A stretch of 64,000 nt of DNA from Oscillospiraceae bacterium (GCA_009777635.1 WRLK01000007.1:1-64000); one strand, 5' to 3'; positions 39,746 to 50,253 are shown, counted from the stretch's first letter. Notes: generated by a model not told the origin, from the sequence alone. A program made the numbers and translations.

Positions 39746-39864
39746 AGATATACCTCTAAAAGGGCTTTATTTTTTTGCGCTGATTTTGCGTGAGACAGGC
39801 ATAAGGCCCGAAAGACCGCAAAGCGGTTTTCCGAGGGAGGCAAAAGAAACGGGAGGTGCCGAGA

Positions 39865-40014
39865 TTGAGAGTAAAAATTACCCTGGCTTGCACGGAATGC
39901 AAGCAGCGCAACTACAATACGATGAAAAACAAGAAAAACGACCCCGACAGGCTTGAAATGAGCAAGTATTGCAGGTTCTGCAAGAAGCACACGCCTCACA
40001 GGGAAACCAAATAG
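39865..40014 (+). CDS. rpmG: 50S ribosomal protein L33
   Basis: TTG start after gggaggtg: (M)[48 protein letters not shown] (49 aa; not in track). Confidence 0.96.
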   Translation: MRVKITLACTECKQRNYNTMKNKKNDPDRLEMSKYCRFCKKHTPHRETK

Positions 40015-40027
40015 GAGGGGCGAGACG

Positions 40028-40246
40028 ATGGCGGAAGCAAAAGAAAAAAAGCCGAATATTTTTGCGCGTATGGCGCGTTCTGTAAGGGATATGCGCGGCG
40101 AGATGAAACGCGTGGTTTGGCCCAGCAGAAAACAAACGATAAATAATACGCTGATTGTTTTGGGATTCATGGCGATCATGGCCGTTTTGATCGGGGTGTT
40201 TGATACCGGGCTTTCATGGATTATCAGGCTTGTTTTTGGAACGTAG
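40028..40246 (+). CDS. secE: Preprotein translocase subunit SecE
   Basis: 72 aa; MRGEMKRVVWPSRKQTINNTLIVLGFMAIMAVLIGVFDTGLSWIIR. Confidence 0.95.
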   Translation: MAEAKEKKPNIFARMARSVRDMRGEMKRVVWPSRKQTINNTLIVLGFMAIMAVLIGVFDTGLSWIIRLVFGT

Positions 40247-40286
40247 CATAAGCGCTCGCCAAAGACAGCGCGGGAGGCAAACGTAA

Positions 40287-40808
40287 ATGGCAGAGACACC
40301 AAAATGGTATGTTGTGCATACGTATTCCGGCTATGAGAACAAGGTTGCCGGCAGTATACAAAAAGCGGTTGAAAACCGTAAAATGCAAGAGTTTATCAGC
40401 GAAGTGCAGGTTCCGACCGAGACGGTTGTCGAGATCAAGGACAACAAGAAAAAAGAAGTCGAGCGAAAGCTTTATCCCGGATATGTGATGGTTAAAATGA
40501 TCATGACCGACGACAGCTGGTATGTTGTGCGAAATATCCGCGGCGTTACCGGGTTCGTGGGCCCGGGCTCGAAGCCCGTGCCGCTCACCGAGGATGAGGT
40601 TTCGCGGCTTGGCGTTGAAAAACGCGAAGTCATCGTAAACTTTGAGGTCGGCGATTCCGTCAAGGTTAACGACGGTTATCTTGACGGCTTTATCGGCACG
40701 GTTGACTCAATCGAGCCGGATAACGACGTCGTAAGGGTTATGGTTTCCATGATGGGCAAGGACGTCCTTGTGGAGCTGGGGCTTGCTCAGGTCGAGACGC
40801 TGGATTAG
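40287..40808 (+). CDS. nusG: Transcription termination/antitermination protein NusG
   Basis: KWYVVHTYSGYENKVAGSIQKAVENR...KLYPGYVMVKMIMTDDSWYVVRNIRGVTGFVGPGSKPVPLT. Confidence 0.97.
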   Translation: MAETPKWYVVHTYSGYENKVAGSIQKAVENRKMQEFISEVQVPTETVVEIKDNKKKEVERKLYPGYVMVKMIMTDDSWYVVRNIRGVTGFVGPGSKPVPLTEDEVSRLGVEKREVIVNFEVGDSVKVNDGYLDGFIGTVDSIEPDNDVVRVMVSMMGKDVLVELGLAQVETLD

Positions 40809-40824
40809 CGATTAGCGGATGCGA

Positions 40825-40860
40825 ATAAATATGAACGACAGTTCATATGTAATGCAACAC
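40825..40860 (+). repeat. Dispersed hairpin repeat, copy B, in nusG-rplK intergenic
   Basis: ataaatatgaacgacagttcatatgtaatgcaacac. Confidence 0.65.
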
Positions 40861-40952
40861 ACTTATATTTATATAAGAGGCTTCCGCTGTGGGAGGGTTA
40901 CAAGACAAGATAACCCGACAAATACCACTATTTTGAAAGGTGCGATTTTTAA

Positions 40953-41378
40953 ATGGCAAATAAGGTAATAGGTCTTATCAAATTGCAGATTCCCGCGGGA
41001 AAAGCCACTCCCGCGCCGCCGGTAGGCCCGGCTCTCGGGCAGCACGGCGTTAACATCATGGGCTTTACAAAGGAATTCAACGAAAGAACAAAGAACGACG
41101 TGGGTCTTTTGATACCGGTAGTTATTACAGTTTATGCGGACCGTTCTTTTAGTTTCATCACAAAAACTCCGCCCGCGGCAATCCTTATAAAGAAGGCGCT
41201 CGGACTTGAAAAAGCGTCCGGCGTGCCGAATAAGGACAAGGTAGGCAAGATAACGCAGGAACAGTTGCGTAAAATAGCGGAACAGAAAATGCCCGACTTA
41301 AACGCCGCCGATGTAGAAGCCGCAATGAGAATGGTTGCGGGTACGGCGCGCTCAATGGGCATTACTGTCGAGGGTTAG
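40953..41378 (+). CDS. rplK: 50S ribosomal protein L11
   Basis: [38 protein letters not shown]. Confidence 0.98.
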   Translation: MANKVIGLIKLQIPAGKATPAPPVGPALGQHGVNIMGFTKEFNERTKNDVGLLIPVVITVYADRSFSFITKTPPAAILIKKALGLEKASGVPNKDKVGKITQEQLRKIAEQKMPDLNAADVEAAMRMVAGTARSMGITVEG

Positions 41379-41392
41379 GAGGAGTATGAACA

Positions 41393-42088
41393 ATGAAACG
41401 CGGTAAAAAATATAACGAAAGCCAAAAGCTTTTTGACAGGCAGACGCTTCATGAAGTCCCGGACGCCCTTGACATGTGCATGAAAACAGCCAAGGCAAAA
41501 TTCGACGAGACCGTCGAGCTGCACGTCCGCCTGGGCGTCGACTCAAGACATGCGGACCAACAGGTCCGCGGCGCTGTCGTGCTGCCGAACGGCACAGGTA
41601 AAAAAGTGCGCGTTCTCGTATTCTGCAAGGGCGATAACGTGGAGGCCGCCAAAGCTGCCGGAGCTGAATTTGTCGGCGCCGAAGACATGATGGAGAAAAT
41701 CCAGAAAGAGGGCTGGATGGATTTCGACGTCGTCGTCGCTTCACCCGATATGATGGGAGTCGTCGGACGTCTCGGTAAGATTTTAGGCCCACGCGGGCTG
41801 ATGCCGAACCCGAAAGCCGGAACAGTCACCCCCGATGTTGCGAAAGCCGTCACGGAGGCAAAAGCCGGTAAGATCGAATATCGCCTTGATAAAACGAATA
41901 TCATCCACTGCCCGATCGGCAAGGCAAGCTTCGGCACCGAAAAGCTTAAGCAGAACTTAGATACGCTGATGGACGCCATAGTCAAAGCGAAGCCTGCCGC
42001 CGCGAAAGGCCAGTATGTGAAGTCCTGTGTTGTTGCCACGACCATGGGCCCCGGTGTGAAAATTAATCCGGCGAAGTTTGTGCCGTGA
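41393..42088 (+). CDS. rplA: 50S ribosomal protein L1
   Basis: [37 protein letters not shown]...[21 protein letters not shown]. Confidence 0.98.
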   Translation: MKRGKKYNESQKLFDRQTLHEVPDALDMCMKTAKAKFDETVELHVRLGVDSRHADQQVRGAVVLPNGTGKKVRVLVFCKGDNVEAAKAAGAEFVGAEDMMEKIQKEGWMDFDVVVASPDMMGVVGRLGKILGPRGLMPNPKAGTVTPDVAKAVTEAKAGKIEYRLDKTNIIHCPIGKASFGTEKLKQNLDTLMDAIVKAKPAAAKGQYVKSCVVATTMGPGVKINPAKFVP

Positions 42089-42130
42089 TGCGGTGAAGCT
42101 TTCACCTTATAACGCAATAAAGCAACCAAA

Positions 42131-42160
42131 ACGCGCCGGGGATTATCCCCGGCGCGCCTT
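42131..42160 (+). terminator. Hairpin downstream of rplA (weak T-tract; part of a dispersed repeat)
   Basis: acgcgccggggattatccccggcgcgcctt. Confidence 0.6.
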
Positions 42161-42222
42161 GATTGGATTGACAAGCTTGCCATAATGTTATAATATAGCA
42201 TAAAAAACGGGAGGTAATCGCA

Positions 42223-42687
42223 ATGTCAGACGCATATGAAAACTTAAAACGGCTGGGGCTTGAACTGCCGCCTTTGACGGAGCAAAAAAGACTTTTTGAC
42301 AATGTCCGGCAAATTGGGAATGTTCTTTATGTTTCAGGACAGGGACCGCTTATAAAGGACGAGGTAAAATATACAGGAAAACTGGGCGCGGACGTTTCGA
42401 TGGAAGCTGGGCAGGAAGCAGCAAGGCTGGTTGCCCTCAATGTATTATCCAGCCTTCATGATTATCTGGGCGACCTAAACAAAGTCAAAAACATGGTGAA
42501 GCTATTGGTTTTTGTTTCAAGCGCCTCAGGCTTCCACAGGCAGCCCGAGGTCGCCAATGCCGCCTCGCAGCTATTTTTGGATGTTTTTGGTAAAGCCGGC
42601 GCACACGCCCGCTCCGCAATCGGCGTTTATGAGCTTCCATCGAATATCCCGGTAGAAATTGAAGCGGTTGTTGAAATTTTTCCTTAA
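42223..42687 (+). CDS. RidA/YjgF family protein
   Basis: 154 aa; NVLYVSGQGPLIKDEVKYTGKLGADVSMEAGQEAARLVALNVLSSL...HARSAIGVYELPSNIPVEIEAVVEI. Confidence 0.92.
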   Translation: MSDAYENLKRLGLELPPLTEQKRLFDNVRQIGNVLYVSGQGPLIKDEVKYTGKLGADVSMEAGQEAARLVALNVLSSLHDYLGDLNKVKNMVKLLVFVSSASGFHRQPEVANAASQLFLDVFGKAGAHARSAIGVYELPSNIPVEIEAVVEIFP

Positions 42688-42803
42688 AATGATTCGTATG
42701 AACTGCCGGTAAGCCATATCTTTACAAGGAATTTAACGCAAGGCTTTATGGAGCAAAGAGTGTCCTGCCATTATTATGTAATCATTATTTCCTGAAAATA
42801 TGC

Positions 42804-42833
42804 TTGACAATAATAGCGGCATTGTGATACACT
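42804..42833 (+). promoter_or_regulatory. Candidate promoter of the GntR-led catabolic locus
   Basis: ttgaca-N18-tacact. Confidence 0.55.
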
Positions 42834-42888
42834 GTGTAAAAGTGCCATAAAAACGATAAAAATCCTTTTCTTTTTTTTTACTTTAACA

Positions 42889-42909
42889 GGTATGGTGGTC
42901 CATACCACC
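42889..42909. promoter_or_regulatory. Candidate GntR/HutC-type operator
   Basis: ggtatggTGGTCCATACCAcc: inverted repeat TGGTNNNNACCA with overlapping GGTATGG/CCATACC, directly upstream of the gntR start. Confidence 0.6.
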
Positions 42910-42936
42910 TTTACAAAAACAGATGGGGTGAACCAT

Positions 42937-43683
42937 ATGCTGCCTATACCAATCGTATTGGATAAATCAAAAGCCATTCCGGCATACTATCAAATTACCA
43001 AGCAGCTACAGGACCTGATTGCCCGGGGAACGTGGCTTCCGGGCGACATGATCCCATCAGAAAGGGATTTTTGCCGCGAATTGGATATTAACCGCGCAAC
43101 CATACGGCAGGCGATCAATACATTGGTCGGCGATGGGATTTTATACCGCAAAAAAGGCATCGGAACCTTTGTGGCAAAACCGAAGCCAAAGATGAATCAG
43201 CTTTTATCGCGCATGACAAACTTTACTGATTATGTGATAAGCCAAGGCATGGTTCCCGGCAATATTATGATTGAACGGGAAATCGTACCGGCCCCGCTGG
43301 AAGTCTCCAAGGCATTGGAGTGCGAGATGGGAGACGCTGTTATCAAGGTGCACCGACTGCGCCTGGCGGACGACCTGCCTATGGTCGTCGAATGTGCATA
43401 CCTGAATTTAATGAAGTGTCAGGCGGTTTTGCAAGCCGATTTAGTACATGATTCGCTATATAATACTTTGCGCGAGAAATGCGGTTTGCAATTAAGCCAT
43501 TGTCACGAAACCATTGAAATAAGTTTATGTGATTTGGAAATCAGCAAGCATCTCGGGATTCCGGTTAATTCTCCGATTTTTTTGCTGAAGCGCACAACCT
43601 TTGCCGAAGCGGGCGTGGTTGAATATGTCATCTCACAATCCCGGCCCGACCGCCATAAATTTATTATCGAGCTTGGTCTTTAA
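42937..43683 (+). CDS. GntR family transcriptional regulator (HutC/UTRA type)
   Basis: PAYYQITKQLQDLIARGTWLPGDMIPSERDFCRELDINRATIRQAINTLVGDGILYRKKGIGTFVAKPK plus UTRA C-terminal domain. Confidence 0.94.
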   Translation: MLPIPIVLDKSKAIPAYYQITKQLQDLIARGTWLPGDMIPSERDFCRELDINRATIRQAINTLVGDGILYRKKGIGTFVAKPKPKMNQLLSRMTNFTDYVISQGMVPGNIMIEREIVPAPLEVSKALECEMGDAVIKVHRLRLADDLPMVVECAYLNLMKCQAVLQADLVHDSLYNTLREKCGLQLSHCHETIEISLCDLEISKHLGIPVNSPIFLLKRTTFAEAGVVEYVISQSRPDRHKFIIELGL

Positions 43684-43745
43684 TCATTTGCTGTAACATG
43701 GGAAACCATGTGTAAAGTATAAAATTAAAATAAGGGGGTAATCTT

Positions 43746-44669
43746 TTGAAACTGTCATTCGAAATTTGGCCAAACGCGGCGTGGGGCAGGTGCGAAATCG
43801 TTGGTCCTGCATGGAATTCATGGGGGGACAAGCCACTGGACTGGTGTATCCGTCAGGTAAAGAAATACGGATATGACGGATTTGACGTAATTTTCTCGAA
43901 GCTTGAAGAAATCAGGCCTGAGAACCGCGAGGCTCAGGTTAAGGCGATTCGTGCGGCAATGCAAGAAACCGGGCTGGCTTTTTCGTCGATTGGCGTCCAC
44001 ACGACGATGATGAGTTACCGGTGGTTTGATGTGGAAAAAGGAATCCAGCGTTTAAAAAACGCTGTGGACTGGGCGGTGGAAACCGACTGTGACTGTGTTG
44101 TAACGCTTGTGGGCGACGGTTATTACGACCCGCCGCAGTATAACGTAATGTCGCGCAAAGAAGCATGGCGTCAGACAATTGCATCCACTAAAGAAGTTGC
44201 CCAATACGCAAAGGACAGGGGTATCAACTTCAGCATAGAGCTTCTCCAGGGCTCTCTCATCAACACGGTTGAGGACATGCTCAAGCTGTTTGAGATTGTA
44301 GATATGCCGAACCTTTATTGCTGTATAGACGTCGGCACATGGTACAGCTCGGTGAAGCCGAAGATAGCAATCCCTGAAGCCGTATCAAAACTCAAAGACC
44401 GCATCAAGGTCATTCATGTGAAAGACGAAGTCGGGTTCCCGAACCTCATGTCGATGCAGCATGTCTGGTTTGGCGCGGGGCTTGTAAACTTCCGCGAGAT
44501 GGCCGACGCGCTTAAAGCGGTTGGGTATAATGATTATTGCGCCGTTGAGTGGGAGGGCTGGCAGGCCGGCGGACTGTTCGGCTTGGGCGAGCCGTCCGCA
44601 GTTGGACTTGCGGACTTTGACCGAGTCGCTGAGGAAGCCATTGAATACCTCCGCGAGCAGGGCTGGTAA
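43746..44669 (+). CDS. Sugar phosphate isomerase/epimerase (xylose isomerase-like TIM barrel)
   Basis: 307 aa; FSIELLQGSLINTVEDMLKLFEIVDMPNLYCCIDVGTWYS...IKVIHVKDEVG. Confidence 0.88.
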   Translation: MKLSFEIWPNAAWGRCEIVGPAWNSWGDKPLDWCIRQVKKYGYDGFDVIFSKLEEIRPENREAQVKAIRAAMQETGLAFSSIGVHTTMMSYRWFDVEKGIQRLKNAVDWAVETDCDCVVTLVGDGYYDPPQYNVMSRKEAWRQTIASTKEVAQYAKDRGINFSIELLQGSLINTVEDMLKLFEIVDMPNLYCCIDVGTWYSSVKPKIAIPEAVSKLKDRIKVIHVKDEVGFPNLMSMQHVWFGAGLVNFREMADALKAVGYNDYCAVEWEGWQAGGLFGLGEPSAVGLADFDRVAEEAIEYLREQGW

Positions 44670-44747
44670 TTCTATTTTATCTTGTTCATAATATTATGAT
44701 TCGCGAAACTAAACCGCGAGTAATGTTTTAAAATATGGAGGATCGAT

Positions 44748-46121
44748 ATGAAAAAACGTAGTTTTGCAATCATCATGACCGCAATTATGTTACTGTCAAT
44801 TTTTGCGGCTTGCGGCGGCGGCGCCGGCGCACCGCCCGCAAGCTCCGACAGCGAGGCGGCGCCCTCAGGCAGCGGAGAAGCGGCTCCGGCGCCCGGCGGA
44901 GACGACTCGGCTGTGGACCTTGTTTTCTGGCATATGGAGGAACCCCCGCACAGGGTCAGAAGATTTAATGAAGTGTTCGATCAGTTCAACGAAGAGCACC
45001 CCGACATCAATTTTTCCGGGGTCGTGCAAAGCTGGAACGACGCATACACCCTGTTCCCGGCTGCAATTATGGCGGGTACCGGTCCTGATTTGATGCTGAC
45101 CTCCCCCGACCACGCAACCATTATTTACGAGCTTGGCAAAAATCAGCCCGTAACCGATATCATCAACGCGATTGACTCCCAACAGTCGCTTCTGCCCGCT
45201 TCCATCGAGTCTTACAAATTTGGCGACGAATATTATGCGGTTCCTGTATACGGCATGGCGCAGGTTTTGTGGTACCGCAAGGATATGTTTGACGCCGCAG
45301 GGCTTTCTCCTCCCAAAACATGGGACGAGCTGATCGCGGCAGCCGAAGCGCTGACCTCGGGCGACGTCTACGGTATCGCTTTGCCGGCTTCCAGAACGAT
45401 GGCGACCGATCAGGTCATTTGGTCGTTTATGACGGCAGGCGGGGCCAGAAACATGATTGACAGCAATAACACGGTTGACTTTAACAATCCCCAAACTGTT
45501 GCGGCATACGAGCTTTATGAAACCCTGATGAAATTCTCGCCTCCGGACTCCACTACATTCGCGTGGGGCGAGCCGCAGGCGCTGTTCAACTCGGGCAAGG
45601 CTGCCATGGCGATTGAAAAGGGTCAATACCTGCTGCCGTGGACAGACGAATCCGGACGCCCGCCTGAAGATTTAGACTGTGTCCTGATACCCACGCCCAC
45701 CGGAAGCAATTACGGCTCCTACTTCTTATCCAACGGCGTTATGCTGCTTTCCGAAGGCGAGGACAAGAAGGCGGCAGCTTCCACCTTCTTCCAGTGGCTG
45801 CTTCAGCCCGAAACCTACGGCTATTTCATCAACGCGGAGCCAGGCCTGTTCCTGCCTGTAACCGAAACGGGCGCAAAGGCGCAAAGCTTCCTGAACGACC
45901 CGATTATCTCGCAATATCCGAAACAGGTCGAAACGCTTCTTGAAGCGAGCAATATTGGCATGCTGTACGGATTTACCGACGGCGCCGCAATGAGAATCGG
46001 CCAGATTACCGGACCGAACCTGAAGGCTGCGACCCTTGAGCAAATCGTCGTTGGCGGCATGTCCCCGTCTGACGCTGTTGCCTGGGGCCAGGCTGAAATG
46101 GAAAGGGCCGTCGCCGGGTAA
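44748..46121 (+). CDS. Extracellular solute-binding lipoprotein (sugar ABC transporter, SBP family 1)
   Basis: Lipobox LLSIFAACGGG; PVYGMAQVLWYRKDMFDAAGLSPPKTWDELIAAAEALT. Confidence 0.94.
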   Translation: MKKRSFAIIMTAIMLLSIFAACGGGAGAPPASSDSEAAPSGSGEAAPAPGGDDSAVDLVFWHMEEPPHRVRRFNEVFDQFNEEHPDINFSGVVQSWNDAYTLFPAAIMAGTGPDLMLTSPDHATIIYELGKNQPVTDIINAIDSQQSLLPASIESYKFGDEYYAVPVYGMAQVLWYRKDMFDAAGLSPPKTWDELIAAAEALTSGDVYGIALPASRTMATDQVIWSFMTAGGARNMIDSNNTVDFNNPQTVAAYELYETLMKFSPPDSTTFAWGEPQALFNSGKAAMAIEKGQYLLPWTDESGRPPEDLDCVLIPTPTGSNYGSYFLSNGVMLLSEGEDKKAAASTFFQWLLQPETYGYFINAEPGLFLPVTETGAKAQSFLNDPIISQYPKQVETLLEASNIGMLYGFTDGAAMRIGQITGPNLKAATLEQIVVGGMSPSDAVAWGQAEMERAVAG

Positions 46122-46236
46122 ATACTTTTGGCACAACATCCTTGAGTGTTCTTATGGGGGCATTATAGAAAATGCCCCCGCTCTTTATATTCATTGCGTG
46201 CAATTTTAAACAACCAATAGTTATGAGGTAATATTT

Positions 46237-47145
46237 ATGAATACGCAATCAATAAAAAATCCTTCCGGGCACGGGGAGTGGCGGAACTGGGTCTTGCCAT
46301 ACATTCTGGTTGCGCCTCTTATGATATGGCTGATTGCTACCATCCTTATTCCTGTTGTCACCGTTGTCTACGAGAGCGTTACCAGCGCTACCTTCGTCGG
46401 CACCGTCGGCGACTTTGTCGGTTTTAAAAATTATGTTAGCGTACTTAAGGACCCCCATTACTGGGCGGCGTGGCGAAACAGCATCGGCTGGATTGTCGGG
46501 TGCACAATCCTGCAGACTATACTTGGCTTTTCGCTGGCGCTGCTGCTCAATTCATCCACCGGCCGCTTAGGCCAATTTGCGCGCACATGGTCAATTGTCG
46601 CGTGGATTACTCCGACTGTTGTCGTTTCCCTTATTTGGAGATGGATTTTTAACGGCTCATATGGGATATTCAACGCCTTTTTGATGACCATCGGCGTCAT
46701 TTCGGAGCCCCTTAGCCTGTTGGGCCACCCGAACACCGCGCTGATGACGGCTATTTTTATCAACGTGTGGCGCTGGTTTGCGTTTACGGCGGTTATCCTG
46801 CTGGCGGGGCTTTCCACGATTCCAAAGGAGCTGTACGAAAGCGCATCGGTAGACGGGGCGGGAATCATGCAGAAATTTTTTAGCATCACAATGCCTTCGC
46901 TGCAAAACGTAACGTTCGCGCTGGTTATCGTCGGTACGCTTTGGTGCTTTAACATCTTCGACCAAATATGGCTGCTAACGCTGGGCGGGCCGCTAAACGC
47001 CACTACCACCGTGCCGGTTTACCTTTACCGGGGAGCCTTTGAAAGCTTCCAGATCGGGCGCACGGCGGCGGCTTCGGTTATCACTGCGCTGCTATTGCTT
47101 TTATTGGCGGCGGGACTGATCAAGCTGACACAGCCAAAGGATTGA
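46237..47145 (+). CDS. Carbohydrate ABC transporter permease (MalF type)
   Basis: 302 aa; PKELYESASVDGAGIMQKFFSITMPSLQNVTFALVIVGTLWCFNIFDQIWLLT EAA-like loop. Confidence 0.94.
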   Translation: MNTQSIKNPSGHGEWRNWVLPYILVAPLMIWLIATILIPVVTVVYESVTSATFVGTVGDFVGFKNYVSVLKDPHYWAAWRNSIGWIVGCTILQTILGFSLALLLNSSTGRLGQFARTWSIVAWITPTVVVSLIWRWIFNGSYGIFNAFLMTIGVISEPLSLLGHPNTALMTAIFINVWRWFAFTAVILLAGLSTIPKELYESASVDGAGIMQKFFSITMPSLQNVTFALVIVGTLWCFNIFDQIWLLTLGGPLNATTTVPVYLYRGAFESFQIGRTAAASVITALLLLLLAAGLIKLTQPKD

Positions 47146-47156
47146 GGTATGATATA

Positions 47157-47978
47157 ATGAGAATCAACAAATGGAAAATGATTAAATGGATTGTCGGTCT
47201 GATTGTTGCTTTTTTGATCGCCTCTCCTATATTATGGATTGTGCTGTCGTCTTTTAAGACGGCGGATCAGATTTTGATTCCAAGGCTTTGGTCGGATAGC
47301 TGGACATTTAGGCATTACCGTGAACTGTTCACAGACACCCCCTATTTGATGGCGCTTCAGGCAAGCCTGAAGCTTGCCCTTGGAACAACTGCCGCTGCAT
47401 TGCTGATTGTGATTTCCGCAAGCTATGCCGTTTACAGGATGGAGTTCCCGGGTAAAAAACTTGTACAGAAAATTATGCTGATTACTTATGTGTTTCCCGG
47501 AATACTGTTGATTGTACCGGTATATGACACGATGAGCAGAATAGGGATGACGGACCGGCTGATGTCGATTGTTATTATGAATGTAACGTTTATCGCGCCT
47601 TTTTGTGTTTGGCTGATGCGCGGATTTTTCAAGGCTGTTCCGATCACGCTGGACGAATCCGCCGCTTTAGACGGCGCGGGTTCCTTCAGAATATTGTTTT
47701 CTATCATTTTGCCGCTGTTAAAGCCCGGTATCGCGACCGTTGCCATCTACAGCTTTATCATGTCATGGACAGAATTTACTTTTTCGTCGATGCTTTTATC
47801 TTCGGAGGTGAACAGAACGCTTCCAATAACAATGAATGCGATCATGGGGCAATACACCGTAAGGTGGGGGCAAACCGCCGCGGGCGGCGTCCTGACGCTC
47901 TTGCCGGTAATTTTATTGTTTGCTTTTGTGGGCAAATACTTTATCAAGGGCCTTACGGAAGGCGCGATCAAAGAATAA
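47157..47978 (+). CDS. Carbohydrate ABC transporter permease (MalG type)
   Basis: AVPITLDESAALDGAGSFRILFSIILPLLKPGIATVAIYSFIMSWTEF; ATG 47157 likely start. Confidence 0.94.
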   Translation: MRINKWKMIKWIVGLIVAFLIASPILWIVLSSFKTADQILIPRLWSDSWTFRHYRELFTDTPYLMALQASLKLALGTTAAALLIVISASYAVYRMEFPGKKLVQKIMLITYVFPGILLIVPVYDTMSRIGMTDRLMSIVIMNVTFIAPFCVWLMRGFFKAVPITLDESAALDGAGSFRILFSIILPLLKPGIATVAIYSFIMSWTEFTFSSMLLSSEVNRTLPITMNAIMGQYTVRWGQTAAGGVLTLLPVILLFAFVGKYFIKGLTEGAIKE

Positions 47979-47996
47979 AGAGGAGGCAAAACAATC

Positions 47997-48728
47997 GTGT
48001 TAAGCCAGAAATATTATGAAAATGTAACCGCGATTCTTCGAGAAATAAACGACACGCAAACGCAAAAAATATATCAGGCAGGGGCTCTGGTTGCCGAAGC
48101 ACTGATGAATGGAAATATCCTGCATCTTTTTGGCGCCGGCCACTCCCATATGCTGGTGGAGGAGGGCTTTTACCGCGCCGGCGGTCTTGTGCCGGTAAAC
48201 CCGCTGTTTGACAGCGCGGTTATGCTGCACGGCGGCGCAATCAAAAGCTCGGCCGTTGAAAGGCTGGAAGAATATGCGGGCATGATCCTCAACAACTATA
48301 AAATCGACCCCGGCGACGTTCTAATCATGTTTTCCAACTCCGGCCGCAACGAGCTGGTCGTGGAAATGGCAAGCTGCGCGAAAAACAAGGGGATGAAAGT
48401 CATTGTCGTTTATTCCTCCTCGTACAAAGACGCATCCTCGAAGCATTCATCCGGCAAGCGCATGGAGGCGTTCGCGGATATTGCGATCGACAACTGCTGC
48501 CCGTATGGGGACGCGCTTGTGGAGCTTCCGGGCCAAGGTATGAGCATAGCGCCCGGTTCCACTGTCGCGGGGGCGACAATCCTCCATATGATCAATGTTG
48601 CAGCCGCAGAAGCTTTGATAGAAAAAGGCGGGGAATTGGAATTCTTTGTCAGCGCCAATATTGACAACGTTCCGAACCGCAACAAGGAGCTTCTGGATAA
48701 GTACAAGGGTAAAATCAGGGCGCTGTAA
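47997..48728 (+). CDS. SIS-domain sugar isomerase family protein
   Basis: GNILHLFGAGHSHMLVEEGFYRAGGLVPVNPLF...DVLIMFSNSGRNELVVEMASCAKNKGMKVIVVYSS. Confidence 0.92.
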   Translation: MLSQKYYENVTAILREINDTQTQKIYQAGALVAEALMNGNILHLFGAGHSHMLVEEGFYRAGGLVPVNPLFDSAVMLHGGAIKSSAVERLEEYAGMILNNYKIDPGDVLIMFSNSGRNELVVEMASCAKNKGMKVIVVYSSSYKDASSKHSSGKRMEAFADIAIDNCCPYGDALVELPGQGMSIAPGSTVAGATILHMINVAAAEALIEKGGELEFFVSANIDNVPNRNKELLDKYKGKIRAL

Positions 48729-48765
48729 GTGTATTTCTCTTTATTTATAGAAAGGATTTGTTCAT

Positions 48766-50253
48766 GTGAGGCAAGTATATCTGGGCGTTGACCTTGGAAC
48801 ATCGGCGGTCAAATGCTTGGCAATGGACAATCAGGGCCGGTGCCTTTCCCAGGGGGAGGGGCGCTACCCGCTTTACGCACCGCGTCCCGGCTGGGTGGAG
48901 CAAAATCCTGAGGAATGGATGGAGCCGGTCTACGGCGCGGTCCGCGATTGCCTGAAAGGGCTTGGTGAAGACTGTAAGCCCGCCGCACTTTCATATTCCG
49001 GGCATATGAGCTCGCTTGTTATGTTAGACGATGACTTTAAACCCCTGCTTCCGTGTTCGCTTGTGGGCGATTCCCGTGCCGTAGCACAGGCCCGGGAGCT
49101 TAAAAGCTTGTACGGGAACTTATTTGCTGAAGCGACCGGCAACATTCCGCTTCAGGCGTTTATTGTCGCGAAGCTCCGATGGGTTTTTCAGGAACGCCCC
49201 GATATTTACGCGCGCATGTCAAAGTTCGTGATGGCAAAGGATTATGTGCGCTTTCGCATGACGGGCGAGCTTTGCACGGACTATACCGACGCGGGCAACA
49301 CGCTTTTATACCATCCGGTCACGCAAAGCTGGAATGATTCTCTGATTGCGCTTTCCGGATTGGATAAAAGGATTTTCCCAAAGCTTTGCGCGCCCGCATC
49401 GCCGGCTGGAAGCATCACCGCCGATGCGGCTAAAATCACAGGTCTGCCCGAGGGGCTGCCCGTCATTTGCGGCGGCGCGGACATGGCCTGCTCGCAGCTT
49501 GGCACCGGCGGTATGACGCCTGGCCGCTTGATTATTACGCTGAGCACGTCGGGTCAGATGTGCATGTGCGTAAATCAGCCGTCCCCCGACGTAAAAGACA
49601 ACATTACGTTCCATCCGGGCGTCGGCTCCCTTTACGCGATGGCTTCGGTATTTTCAGGAGGGCTTGCCGTAAACTGGGGATTTTGCCTCCTTAGCGGTCA
49701 AAACCCGGGCAACGTCCCGGATTTTAAAGCCTTGGACGTTCTCGCTGAAGAGATTGAAAGCTATTCCCCCGGACAAAGCGGTATTACATTTCTGCCCTTT
49801 TTGACAGGGAGCGGCTCGCCGCACAACCGCCCGCATGACAAGGCCCATTTGGCGGGATTGACGCTTTCATCCGACAAAAGGGATATTGTACACGCAATCA
49901 TGGAGGGCGTCGCTTATAATTTACGGGAAAATGCGGACGTATTTCGCGGGCTCGGCAAATGGAACGAGGTGCGTCTGGGCGGCGGCGGCGCAAAAATGAA
50001 AGTATGGCGGCATATCATAGCAGACGTGCTTGGCGAGGACATCGAAATTTTACGCACCGGCAACGCCTCCGCTATGGGCGCCTGTATTCTGGCGGCTGCC
50101 GGTACGGGTGACGCCGGGTCTATTCTCGAGCTATCGGAAAAAATTGCCGTATGCGGCGACCGAATTGAATACGACAGGCAGAAAAAATTGGAATACGACG
50201 AGCTTTTTGAGCGATATCTGCGAACTTACGGCGCTCTTAGCGAAATCGGATGA
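48766..50253 (+). CDS. FGGY family carbohydrate kinase (xylulokinase-like)
   Basis: VYLGVDLGTSAVKCLAMDNQGRCLSQGEGRYPLYAPRPGWVEQNPEEW...VICGGADMACSQLGTGG...VRLGGGGAKMKVWRHIIADVLG. Confidence 0.94.
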   Translation: MRQVYLGVDLGTSAVKCLAMDNQGRCLSQGEGRYPLYAPRPGWVEQNPEEWMEPVYGAVRDCLKGLGEDCKPAALSYSGHMSSLVMLDDDFKPLLPCSLVGDSRAVAQARELKSLYGNLFAEATGNIPLQAFIVAKLRWVFQERPDIYARMSKFVMAKDYVRFRMTGELCTDYTDAGNTLLYHPVTQSWNDSLIALSGLDKRIFPKLCAPASPAGSITADAAKITGLPEGLPVICGGADMACSQLGTGGMTPGRLIITLSTSGQMCMCVNQPSPDVKDNITFHPGVGSLYAMASVFSGGLAVNWGFCLLSGQNPGNVPDFKALDVLAEEIESYSPGQSGITFLPFLTGSGSPHNRPHDKAHLAGLTLSSDKRDIVHAIMEGVAYNLRENADVFRGLGKWNEVRLGGGGAKMKVWRHIIADVLGEDIEILRTGNASAMGACILAAAGTGDAGSILELSEKIAVCGDRIEYDRQKKLEYDELFERYLRTYGALSEIG

